Positions 46,706 through 56,516 of a stretch of 64,000 bases of DNA are shown here, one piece after another. The translations under genes were made by a program, and so were the position numbers. Each line of letters opens with the position of its first letter. The first letter of the stretch is position 1. The notes under the pieces are model-generated. The model was not told where the DNA came from, searched no databases, and saw only the letters and a list, made by a program, of their open reading frames with translations. This DNA comes from Allomyces macrogynus ATCC 38327 (lineage: Eukaryota; Blastocladiomycota; Blastocladiomycetes; Blastocladiales; Blastocladiaceae): positions 1,283,633 through 1,347,632 of the forward strand of contig GG745329.1 of the NCBI GenBank assembly GCA_000151295.1. Direction: 5' to 3'.

Positions 46706-47143
46706 ATGCTCAACCTGTCGCTCGCGCAAGTCAACGGCGTCAACACGTTTGTGGCCGAGCTCACGGGCCTCGACACGCTATGGGCGCTCAAGAAGCGCAT
46801 CGACTTGCCCGTCAAGGACATTATCCAGATCGAGGTGCCGGCACCCGAAGCGCAAGAGTGGTTCCACACGGGCCTGCGCGTGGGCACGCACCTGCCCGGC
46901 GTTATTTCCAAGGGCACTTGGTTCACGTCGCAGGGCAAGGTCTTCTACTTTTTGTCGTCGTCGGCCGCGTCGGGCGAGACGATTGGGCTCACGCTCAACA
47001 AGGAGACCGAGGACATTCCGTTTATCAAGGTCGTGCTCGAGGTGCCGGCGGGCAGTACCGCGGCTGAGTGGAAGGCGCGCATCGAGGCCTCGCAGCAGGA
47101 GCAGGCCAAGGACGTCGACACCAAGGACGCGGCTGCCGAGTGA
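46706..47143 (+). CDS. Small bacterial-type PH-like protein
   Basis: Intronless 145-aa ORF. It resembles a small family common in bacteria that is usually annotated only as hypothetical or PH-like. Shared features are a start with LSLAQVNGVNTFVAEL, TLWALKKRIDLPVKDI, and the core GLRVGTHLPGVISKGTWF followed by GKVFYFLS. A beta-rich stretch with IGLTLNKETEDIPFIKVVLEV comes next. The C-terminal ~30 residues are a charged, Ala/Glu-rich tail. No membrane segment or signal peptide. Molecular function is not known to me. Lack of introns among intron-rich neighbours, together with the bacterial resemblance, suggests acquisition by horizontal transfer, but a short ancestral gene is possible. Confidence 0.7.
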   Translation: MLNLSLAQVNGVNTFVAELTGLDTLWALKKRIDLPVKDIIQIEVPAPEAQEWFHTGLRVGTHLPGVISKGTWFTSQGKVFYFLSSSAASGETIGLTLNKETEDIPFIKVVLEVPAGSTAAEWKARIEASQQEQAKDVDTKDAAAE

Positions 47144-47714
47144 ACGTCGTGTCGCACGCGATTCAATCCGAGGCTAGGGATTGTTGTGTCTGTTAGCGTG
47201 CACGGGTGCCTGTCTTTTTTTTGGTGTCGTCGAGTTGGGCGGCTGGTTTGGCTCGACCGACCGAATGATGGAGGCAACAGAGCGACTCGTCGCTGAGAAC
47301 ATGCAGATGTGTAAATATTGTGAAGAATGTGCCTCATTTTTTGAACCTATTTCTTGCGATCCGATCCCACTCCGAAACTGCCCGGGCGACCGGCTTGTTC
47401 CGCGCCGAGTCGCTCCGAGGGAATGAGGTGGCCGTTTGAGGCTATCGTCGCGGTCATGTGACGCTGCAACAGGCGCGACCGCGTGGGCCGCTCATGCCAA
47501 CTCGCCTCGCTGGTTCTGATCGGTCCCTGCTCGCTGGCCGACTGATCGCAAATCGAATCGGACATGCCGGAATCGTTCATGCTTGGTACCCCGCACCACA
47601 TTTATAAATTGCTCCCACCCTTGCCTCTGATCGATTGCTCCTGCTCGACCCGCGCCGCTCTGATCTGCCAGCTCGCTCGCTCGCTGCAACCACCAACCAA
47701 CCAGCATCAGCACT
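47144..47714. other. intergenic, no gene seen
   Basis: About 570 nt between two plus-strand genes. Contains a short T-run near 47213-47221. Probable promoter of the MTD1-like gene in its right part. Confidence 0.5.
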
Positions 47715-48762
47715 ATGGCCTGCAAGACACTTCTCGCCGCGGGTATCGCCGCCAAGTTCCAAGACGAAGTGCGCGAGGGCGTGCGCCTCGCCGTCGAGCA
47801 GTCGGGCGGCGTGGTCCCGACGCTCGTCGGGTTCCTGGCCAACCACGACCCGGCCGCGGCCACCTACGCCGAGTGGACGGGCAAGGCCTGTGCCGAAGTG
47901 GGCATCAAGTTTGATCTCCGCAAGGTGGAGCGCACGCAGCTCGAGGACGAGCTCATGGCCGCCAATGTCGACCCGAGCGTGCATGGCATCATGATTTACT
48001 ACCCGGTCTTTGGCAGTTCGCAGGTGCGTTTGCTGTGTGATTGCTCGAAATCGCCAGTCGAATGGCTGCTCACACTCTGGGCGACTCGCCCATCGAACCC
48101 AACAGGACCAATACCTCCAAAACATTGTCTCGCCCGCCAAGGACGTAGAGGGTCTTTGCCACACCTACCGCTACAACATGTACCACAACGTGCGGTTCCT
48201 CGACCCGCCGACCAACGCCAAGAAGTGCATTATCCCGTGCACGCCACTCGCCATTGTCAAGGTGCTCGAGCACCTGCACATTTACAACCCGATGCTGCCC
48301 TACGGCGGCCGTCTCTACGGCAAGACGATTGCCATCGTGAACCGGTCCGAGGTCGTAGGCCGCCCGCTCGCTGCGCTGCTCGCCAACGACGGCGCGCGCG
48401 TGCTCTCGGTCGATATCGGCGACGTGCTCGAGTTCCACCGCGGGTCGGGGCTGCAACACCGGCAGCACCAGGTCATGGAGACGACGCTGACGGCCGACGA
48501 GGCACTGCGGCAGGCCGATGTCGTGATTACGGGCGTGCCGTCACCCAACTACAAAGTCAACACGAGCCTGCTCAAGGACGGTGTCGTGGCCATCAACTTT
48601 TCGTCGGCGCGCAACTTCAACGGTGACGAGGTCAAGAAACGCGCGGCCATGTACGTGCCGTCGATTGGCAAAGTCACGGTCGCGATGCTGCAGCGCAATC
48701 TGCTGCGGCTCTACGCCTACCAGCGCGCCGATGTGGAGGGCGCCAAGGCTAAGCAGGCGTAA
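47715..48762 (+). CDS. NAD-dependent methylenetetrahydrofolate dehydrogenase (MTD1 type)
   Basis: Two exons, 47715-48023 and 48106-48762, with an 82-nt intron; about 321 aa, essentially the length of yeast Mtd1 (~320). It oxidises 5,10-methylene-THF to 5,10-methenyl-THF in cytosolic one-carbon metabolism and lacks cyclohydrolase activity. Evidence: VHGIMIYYPVFGSSQDQYLQ across the splice, KDVEGLCHTYRYNMYHNVRF, IIPCTPLAIVKVLEHL, and the Rossmann-fold segment IAIVNRSEVVGRPLAALLA. Later blocks are DVVITGVPSPNYKV and SIGKVTVAMLQRNLLRL. This monofunctional NAD-dependent form is characteristic of fungi, which supports the fungal assignment. No targeting peptide is seen. Confidence 0.93.
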
Positions 48763-49020
48763 GGCCGTGTCGTGTCGTGTCGTGTCGCAGATTTGCCTTT
48801 TTGGTTAGCGTTGGGCCCGTTTGGTTCCGTCTTTTGCCGTTTTGTCGTCTTTACCCCACGTCCTGGTTGTTCCGGCCCGGTATTGTATAGTGCCCCTAGC
48901 GTTCTCGATCTCCTGCTCTCACTTCGTTTGGTTTTGGTGTGCCTCTTTTGCGCTTTGCGCTGCTTGGAATTCAACAAAAAGGTGACTTTCATTCTCTTCA
49001 ATGCGCCTGCTTGCGCAGCA
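48763..49020. other. convergent intergenic region
   Basis: Short spacer between the stop codons of MTD1 and the FANCL-like gene; begins with a short GTGTC-type tandem repeat at 48767-48787. Confidence 0.5.
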
Positions 49021-50136
49021 TCAACTCTCAGGAGAGCTCAGCTCCCAGACGACCTTGACAGAAATGGGCTGCAGGGAGCAGAGCCGTGTCAGCGCGCTCG
49101 ACCTTCTCCACCGCGAACCGTCTCCAAAGCAACGCACCGCATCGGACACAAGACACTCGCCAAACATCTGGTTGAACGCGAGTCGCTTGCCCTCGCGCCG
49201 GAACACCTCCCCAATCGCACCATCGCATCAGTCTAGTCCTCATCCAACACACACCCCCCCATCCACCCGACAACGTACCGCAACCAGACACTCGCGATGA
49301 AACAAGCGGCCGCACGCGCACGCCACGTCCAGCACATGCTCCGGCGGCTCACTTCCCTCGTAACACACCTCGCACACGGGCCCGTCCTCGACCACCCCCA
49401 TACCACCTGCCGTCACCGGTACCGGCACCTCCATCTGCACGACCGCTGCCAAGTTGGCGCGCACCGACTTTCCCGCGTCCCAGACCACCCCGACGCGCGT
49501 GCGGCACGCCTCGCGCATTTCCGTCAGAGCAGTGCCGGGGACACCCGTGATCCGCGCGTCGCGCGGCGGGTCCTGCGGCGTGCGCGGGTCGAGCGTGAAT
49601 GAAACCGACACGTGATGACCGAGGTCGACGGTGTGTATGGGATCGAACTCGTCGGTCGGGGTGGTGGGGAGGGTGGTGGAATCGTCGGTCCAGGTGGGGG
49701 GTGGGGAAGTGGTCGGGTTGGTGCGCGTGTGCAGGTCGAGGTCGGCGAGTTCCGCCCAGAAGGGCGCGAATGGGATGAGGTGCTACAGTGGAGTAGGACG
49801 GGGCGTTGGATTCGCTGCTCTACAGAGAGGGACGGAGGAGTGGAGGGCGGACCTTGCCGAGTTGCTCGAGGCACCGCGCTTGCCGGGCGTGCCGTGCCCA
49901 CGCGCCGGGGACCGTCTGGTCGGTGCCGGGCAAGTCGGGGCAGACGAACAAGGGCACCACGTCCGGGTACTTTGGCGAGACGCGGACGCCGATGAGCACG
50001 TGCGCCGACCAAGCCGAGGATGAGTCGCGGACGGGAACGCGCAGGGTAACCCAGGTGACGCGGAGACGAGGGCCTTCGGGTCCTCGATCGCTTGCAGGTC
50101 CTCGACGAGCTCGAGCAGCCGGTCGGTCGGGATCAT
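49021..50136 (-). CDS. FANCL-like E3 ubiquitin ligase, with apparent frameshift
   Basis: Exons on the minus strand: 49853-50136, 49279-49782 and 49021-49206, introns of 70 and 72 nt. FANCL monoubiquitinates FANCD2 in interstrand-crosslink repair. Central UBC-like region: VRVSPKYPDVVPLFVCPD, HLIPFAPFWAEL, VGVVWDAGKSVRANLAAVV. The C-terminal RING/PHD-like domain has CEVC, ACACGRLFHRECL and FNQMFGEC, followed after 24 residues by a further Cys in LCSLQPISVKV. This matches the C-terminal half of FANCL, including the FGEC...PI ending. Two oddities: a frame change near 50045-50085 that no intron can explain, and no visible N-terminal ELF domain. It is either a shortened gene with a sequencing error or an early pseudogene. 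Confidence 0.7.
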
Positions 50137-50961
50137 GGTACGCGAATCGGCAGTGGAGGTGGAGAGGGTCGAGTTGGTTTGCGCACGGCACGAATAGAAT
50201 GGGAAATGGGTGAGGTGAGCCGTCCTGAGGTTACAGGGATGGGACGCGTGCACGCGCCAAAAAAATAATCTAGCTCCGCAAAGATATCGGACAAGTGACA
50301 AAATATGGCGATGTTGGACGCGAACGAGGTCAAGGCGGGCGCCAACAAGCTCTGCCATTCGGGCGACGTGCCGACGACCACGTGGCGCATGGACTGGCCA
50401 TGCCCACTTGGTGGGACTTCATGGCCCAAGCATTTGATATTGTTGGACTTTGCTGGTTGAACAGCGAGCCATCAATCGGCGGCAGCAGACTGTCCTCAAA
50501 AAATTGCCCGCTGATACTCCAGTCTAGCGTAACATGTTCAGAACCGGTCATACATGGACAGCAACAAACGTTCGTGGCGACGTTTGCGCCCAGTGCGGGA
50601 AGCGGTCCATACTTGGCAGAGATTTTGAGTGACTGGGCGCACCAAGCATCGTCAAGCATCAAATGTGTTGTGTGGCAGCCCGCAAGAAGGCGGTTTGCAT
50701 GTTGTGGCATGTTGTTCGAACGACTTTTAGCGTCGATGCCCTTTACAAACCATGTTTCCCTTTATTTTGTCTGTTGATTGCCAAGACGCACAAAAGCATG
50801 CCTGCTATCGCGAAATCGCGCGAGTTGCATGGCCGGGTGTGGAAAGACAAAGCAGCAAAAACGCAACAAAAACACCAACAAAACGAGACAAACGAAAGCA
50901 CAAGCGACCTGCGCCGGTGCAGGATACATACAGGGCGGGGTCGCCGAGATTCTATGCCAGC
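50137..50961. other. intergenic, no clear gene
   Basis: About 820 nt. Lower GC content than neighbours in 50.29-50.87 kb, including A-rich segments. No supported ORF; a missing FANCL N-terminus was looked for and not found. Confidence 0.45.
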
Positions 50962-51788
50962 TCACGGCGCCTTGGCGAGAAGCGAGACGGGCCGCACCTT
51001 GCGCAGAATCGGTGGGAGCAGACGCGTCCATTCGCGACGGACAAACGGGAGCGAGAACCCGGGCGGCAGGAAGGAGCGGAACGATGCGTCCGTCGCCGCG
51101 CTTGCAGCCGCAGCTGCAGAGACCGGAGCAACTTTTTCGGCGCAAAGTGGGGCTAGTTGCGACCACATGCGAGAACGACGCGACGAGCTGGCTGCGCACG
51201 GTGGACCATGCGCGGCACGACCAGGAAAGTGGCGACCACGCCGCAATTCGCGTCCAAGCGCGCTCGATCCCGGCGACGACGAGCGCCAGAACCACGTACG
51301 TGACGAGAAACAAGAGCGGCACGTCGACGAGCGACTGGTGCCATTCGAGCAGTGGTCCCGGTTGAAAGACAGACCCTGTTCACGGCAATCAAAGTGAGTA
51401 CCGGGGACGAATCATTCGAGTCCAATGCGAGCGACAAGTTACCATAGTGAGGGCCCCACCATCCCGACGCAGTAGCAACGACAAGAGCCTCGCGCAAAGT
51501 CGTAAGCGCGCTGTAGTCATACAGGTTGACAGCCTCGGCGGGCGTCGTCGACGTGATGTAGGTGCCCAAGAGAATACCCCAAAAACCGGTGGAGAGGCCC
51601 AGCGGCTGGGTGCGTGCGCAGGCCGCAAAGGCCGTGGCGAGCAGACCAGTCGAATGGACGCGCGAAGACGCAGCCGGCACAGTGGACAAGACAGGCACGG
51701 CTTCGCCGAAGGTGACGGCGAGCGCGCGGTTCGTCGGAGCTGGCGTGGCGGCCTTGACGAGTTTGGGGAACGTGTCGCGGGCATCCAT
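50962..51788 (-). CDS. Hypothetical multi-pass membrane protein
   Basis: Not recognised. On the minus strand an exon starting near 51788 reads MDARDTFPKLVKAATPAP and continues through a hydrophobic stretch (TGFWGILLGTYITS) to ALDSNDSSP. A donor at about 51396 and an acceptor at about 51329 then join it in phase to SLVDVPLLFLVTYVVLALVV, a clear transmembrane helix. The 3' end is unclear: an Ala-rich frame stops at 50962 and another frame stops at 50762. The SLVDVPLL helix resembles MLVEVPLLVMTAYIALILV in the gene at 53.0-53.6 kb, suggesting related tandem genes. Exact borders are not settled. Confidence 0.4.
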
Positions 51789-51882
51789 CACCAGCCTCGA
51801 TGCCGTGGCCGAATCGAGAGCAAGGTGCGTCGGGCTCGCGAGCACATTATCTTTCGGAGAAGTCCATTTCGGTTAGGTACAT

Positions 51883-52584
51883 TCATGTGGATGAACACCG
51901 CAAATCGGGTGACGGGAAAGGAGCAGCGAGGACTTCACGAAGACGATGCGAGCTGCTGTTACGACCCACCACCGTGGCGCGAGCCGACGCGACCAACCCG
52001 CCCACCAGCATCGCCAGCCAAACCGTGTGCCGACTTGCTGCAATATTGAACAAAACGCAATCCAGACCATTTGCAGCAATTGCAGCAGTTGCAGCGACGC
52101 TTACGGGCGCCGGCGCGTCGCAGTCTGGGCGCAGCGCGCCGGGCGCATCGACGGCGGCCGCGATGGGGCCAGCAAGTCGAGTCGCGCGTGCCAATATCGG
52201 ATCCGCTTGAAAGAGCTGCCGCATTCGCAATGCGGCCAGTGCCGGCAAAGTTGAGAGGAGATGCAACGGGAGCAGCGCCAGAGTACGTGCAGCTGCAGAT
52301 AGCGTTGGACTTGGATGTGCGCTGGCCGTCGTCAAGGTTGGCGCCGCGCCGTTGGCTTTGGCAGCCTCGGCGCGTCGGTCGGGGCCTGTCGTGATCTCGT
52401 ACGCAACAGCAGCGCCCGCGCATGCGGTGCGGCAGCATCTGGTTATCAATTGCGGGGGGAGTGCCGGTCTGGGGCCGACAAAACGGGAGTGATTACAGCC
52501 TAGATGGCGAGAGCACCCCTGCCACCAGCGACAAGTCTGGTAAACGACGACACCACGGTCGACGGCACGCGACTGGGGCCCCAC
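51883..52584 (-). CDS. Possible hypothetical protein or 5' part of the membrane-protein gene downstream
   Basis: Open frame of 233 codons on the minus strand, Ala/Arg/Pro/Thr-rich, with hydrophobic stretches such as LALLPLHLLSTLPALAAL and VWLAMLVGGLVASA. It ends just upstream of the membrane-protein exon at 51788 and may be its first exon, spliced out before the stop. No homology recognised and no confirmed start. In this GC-rich DNA such a frame can also arise by chance. Confidence 0.25.
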   Translation of the reverse strand: MGPQSRAVDRGVVVYQTCRWWQGCSRHLGCNHSRFVGPRPALPPQLITRCCRTACAGAAVAYEITTGPDRRAEAAKANGAAPTLTTASAHPSPTLSAAARTLALLPLHLLSTLPALAALRMRQLFQADPILARATRLAGPIAAAVDAPGALRPDCDAPAPVSVAATAAIAANGLDCVLFNIAASRHTVWLAMLVGGLVASARATVVGRNSSSHRLREVLAAPFPSPDLRCSST

Positions 52585-53045
52585 GCCGAGCAGATTTTGA
52601 CTGCGGCGCGCGATTGCCCTCGTCTCTTCTCATGGCGCGCATTAGATCCACTTTCCCCGCGCGCTGTCAGACTCCGCCGCTGGGTGGGCCCTCAGATAAC
52701 GTTCCGGCGCAGTCGTGACAACCACGGTGGTTTGGCAGTGTCGGCAGTGAGGAATAATAATGATCGTGATCTCTGCTTGCATCGGCAACTGTGTCAACCA
52801 CGATGATAAATATTCTGTCTCAGCTCGCACCGACCGCACGGACCCGCGTTCCCACTCCGTTCGTGAAACCCGTGCTCCGTGCCTGCCAGATGGCTTAGGT
52901 CGAACACTCGGGTTCACGGCGACCAGTGGCGACAGCGCGTGCACGACGCGGAGCACGGCGAATATATGACCCGCAGCGTCGACGATGCGATCAGACGTGT
53001 AGCAACACTGGTTGATGGTGATGAGCGCAGCGCGCAGCAAGCTGT

Positions 53046-53632
53046 TCATGCGCTCACGGTTGGCCCATCGCTCGCCACCACCGGGTTGACCGTATCCAAT
53101 GCCGTCTCGCGGGCTTGAGAAATCGCGAGGGTCGCGGATTTGGTCGCGGCGAATGGTGCGGGTTCTGGGTCCGTTTGCACGGACGCGTTCGTGACCACGG
53201 AGACTGGTGGTGGCCGTGCGGCAAGTGCGGCTTCGGCGGTCCAGGTTGGCGCGACAATGGCCAGGATCGTTTCGGCAATCGCGTCAAGGACGGGCCGCAC
53301 GAGAATGAGCGCAATGTAGGCCGTCATGACGAGCAGCGGCACCTCGACGAGCATACGAATGTACGACGCCCAACCCTTGGCGCCCGTCTCTATGGAAATG
53401 CACCAACTCGCGTCAACCAGCTGAAACAGGACATGAATGCTCCCCGCCAGCAAACCGTACTCTCGTCGGTCCACGCATACTGAACGATGAAAATGAGCCA
53501 GCCGCGCACGTTGAAGGCGCGGTCGAGGTCAAAATACTGGTTGAGGAACCGCGGGATCGGGCCCAGTGCCGCTAGCAGCGACTCGGCCGCGCTCTTGGCC
53601 ACTGACGATACGAGCCAGTGGACTTCAGACAT
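53046..53632 (-). CDS. Hypothetical membrane protein related to the gene at 51 kb
   Basis: Minus strand. The ATG at 53632 starts MSEVHWLVSSVAKSAAESLL and continues to RGWLIFIVQYAW near 53470. The next frame reads GLLAGSIHVLFQLVDASW, MLVEVPLLVMTAYIALILV and an Ala/Thr-rich tail to the stop at 53046. Two hydrophobic helices are clear. The frames are linked either by a GT-AG intron (GTTCAG to TTTCAG, about 53,420-53,490) or by a one-base shift; the hydrophobic continuity favours neither decisively. Upstream, the same frame is open to 53854 and includes a CAG run that would code for about 14 Gln. Function unknown. Confidence 0.45.
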
Positions 53633-53671
53633 GGTATTTATCGTGAAGGCTTGGTTTCTCTTGCTCCGCAA

Positions 53672-53714
53672 CTGCTGCTGCTGCTGCTGCTGCTGTTGCT
53701 GCTGTTGCTGCTGT
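53672..53714. repeat. CTG/CAG trinucleotide repeat (polyQ on the minus strand)
   Basis: Nearly perfect CTG units with three CTT/GTT-like interruptions. Read on the minus strand it gives a run of about 14 Gln codons, if the upstream ATG at 53854 of the membrane-protein gene is used; otherwise it is in the 5' UTR. Confidence 0.85.
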
Positions 53715-54510
53715 CTTGTTCCAACTGGCCTTTTGTTGCTGTTCTTGTCGACTTCGGGAGAGGGAGAAGGCAACTTCGCGTCAATGCTCACGATTGAGCG
53801 CGCTTCTGTCACCGCTCTCTCCTTCTCCACGTCAACCGCCGGCGTGTCGTGCAAGGGAGTGGGCCAGCGGTATGCGCGCTTGGTGGAAAGGGGGCAGCAA
53901 GGGGGTCGTCCTGAACTGCCGAGGTGCAGCTGTTGGCCCTGGGGCCGTCGGCCGGCGCAAACGCCGCCCCATGCGCAGCGTGCCCGCTGGTCTGGCCGCT
54001 GTGCCCCGGCAAGAAAGGACGCGCACTGTCTGGCGTCGATTACTTACATCTTCGAGGACTGACAGCAGGCGGGGTGTTTGGCGTGCCAGCTGCCGTGGGC
54101 AGCTGGCGACCAGTCGCGGTCACGGCATGTCGCTCGCTCGTTTTGCGTGCAACAGTTCTCCCTCGCATGTCATCATCGCGAGGGAGGGACAGAAAGCGAC
54201 ACGGGCAACACAAGTTGAAGAGAACGTACAGGTGAAAAGGCGCAGCCTTAGCTGCTCCTCTGTTCTCGGTCGTGATCGCGGACGCGGCCGATAAGAACCA
54301 CCAACTCACAACCGCTCTCCAGCTGGCCAGCTCGGTCGACAACAACGACGACCCCAGTGACAACCAGGTTTCGACGAGTTCCAGCACAACACGGAGTCGT
54401 GTACCCGCGATACGATCGCGTTCCCACCGACGCGTGCCGCACGCACGCACGACCACAACATCACCAAGCGGCTCGCGCCACTACCAACGACACCGACGAC
54501 AACGACGACC
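53715..54510. other. intergenic / divergent promoter region, no gene seen
   Basis: About 800 nt between the minus-strand membrane-protein gene and ALG10 on the plus strand. Open frames here are short and lack domain content. Confidence 0.45.
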
Positions 54511-56377
54511 ATGACGGCCGCGCCACAGTCGCTCGCGTCGCGCGTGGCGCTCAACATGCTCCCAGTTGTGGCCCTCGTACTCGTGTGCCAAGCCGTGTGC
54601 TCACTCGTGCCGCTGCCCTACATGGACGAGCCCTTCCACGCTGTGCAGGCGCAAGCCTACTGCCGCGGCGACTGGCACGTCTGGGACAGCAAGATCACGA
54701 CGCCGCCAGGGCTCTACGCCGTCTCGCTTACCATTCTGCGCGCGGTCGCTGCTCTCCTGCCGTGGGGTGCCAGTGGCCATCCGCGATGCGGTCGGCCTGC
54801 CCGTGTCCTGGCACAGCACGGACCCGGTCCCGGCATTTTTGTGCTCGCTGACGGCGTTGCGTTTGACCAATGTGCTGGTTGCGACTCTTGTGCTCGGATT
54901 GAGTCGTGCGCTCGTCCGCGACGTTGCGCGCGATCACGCTGTGGACGCGGCACTCGCGCGTGCGGCGCAACCTGTGCCTGATGGCATCGACGTCGTGCAC
55001 TCGCCCGCGTCACTGCGGTCCGTTCCCGACGCGGAGCTGCGGCAAGCAACGGCGATTGCGCAAGTCTCGTCGACGATTCTTGCGTGGAATGCGCTCAACG
55101 CCTGGATGCAACCGATTGCCGTGCTTTACTACACGCTCTACTACACGGAACCACCAAGCGCGATGCTGGTGCTCGCGACCATTTTGCTGATGCGCACGCG
55201 GTGGTACTACCTGGGCGGGTTTGTCGGGTTTGCCGCCATGATGGTGCGCCAGACCAATGTCATTTGGGTGTGCTTTGCCGCTGGCAGCGCCCTCGCGCAG
55301 CGTGTGCGGTTCGCCGAGGCTCGTCGGTACCTCCGCAAGGCCGAGTCGCCCGCCGATGCGGTGGCGCTCCCGCCGTGGGTGCTTGGCATCTGCCCTGATT
55401 TTTCGTTTGGTTTGTCACTTGTCATTCTCTCTGTGTTTTGGCCTCCTCGAGGTGGAACTCATGTTCTTTCTGCATGACCTAGGTGGTTGGCTCAGCGACC
55501 ATCTTCAGTTCACGTCGGCGGTTCTGCACCGTTACCGCGCCAAGACGGCGCGCGTCATGACGCCGGCCGTCCTCGCGATTGCCGGCGGTATTGCGGCTGC
55601 ACGCGCCAATGGCGGGCTCGCCGCAGGCGACCACGCCAACCACACACTCGCGCTGCACGTGCCGCAGATCATGTACTGTGCCGTCGCGATTGCCGTGCAG
55701 ACGCTGCCGCTGATCGTTACGGTCAGCGACGTGTCGGCCTACGTCGTGTTCTCGCTACGCAAGCTGCGATCGCTCAAGGGATTTTTGTTCATGACCGCCG
55801 TATTTTCCGGCATGCTCGCTGCCGTGCACTTTTTGACGTATGTTTGGATTGCTGCGACCCGTTTGATCAGATCCCTCACGTTGTTCATTTTCAACAGCTA
55901 TGAGCATCCGTTTGTCCTGGCCGACAATCGCCACCTCGTGTTTTACCTGTTCAAGGACGTGATTCGCGCCAACGCGCTCAACCGATATCTGCTCGTCCCG
56001 GGCTACTTTGTGTGCTTCTGGTTCCTGTACCGCAAGCTTGGTTCGTACCTTTTCTTTCGCACGCTGCACTGCGCTCTTTCGGTGGGTATTTCACACACCG
56101 TTCCGCGTTTGCAGCCGAGCAACAAGGCACCCTGTTCATTACCATCTATGCCGTCGCCGTGGCGCTCACGCTCGTGCCGTCGCCGCTCGTCGAGGTGCGA
56201 TACTTTATTCTGCCGGCGCTTGTCTACCGGCTGCATCTTGTTGAGACCAAGCCGTGGAAACTTGCGCTCGAGTCGGTCTTGCACGTGGGCGCGAATGCGG
56301 CCATGCTCTCTGTGTTTTTGATGAAGCCATTCGAGTGGCCCAGCGAGCCGGGTGTGCAGCAGCGGTTTATGTGGTGA
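54511..56377 (+). CDS. Dol-P-Glc alpha-1,2-glucosyltransferase ALG10 (DIE2)
   Basis: Five exons: 54511-54761, 54817-55378, 55452-55837, 55898-56040 and 56115-56377; introns 55-74 nt; about 534 aa, the usual length. ALG10 adds the last glucose to the dolichol-linked Glc2Man9GlcNAc2 precursor in the ER lumen. Signatures: [20 protein letters not shown] with the luminal acidic motif, [63 protein letters not shown] and the strictly conserved C-terminal QRFMW. Many hydrophobic segments indicate a polytopic ER membrane protein. Each splice choice restores the family alignment. The first intron (55 nt) is the least certain. Confidence 0.92.
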
Positions 56378-56516
56378 CGACGGATCGATATTAGCGTAAA
56401 GCAAGAGTCGTATTGATTCTTGAAGACGATGCTCAACGCTGCTCGGCATGAACCTGCCCCATTCCCCGCTGCACCGTGTTCCAACGCGACGCGCTGACTT
56501 CATTCTCGGGCCAGAC

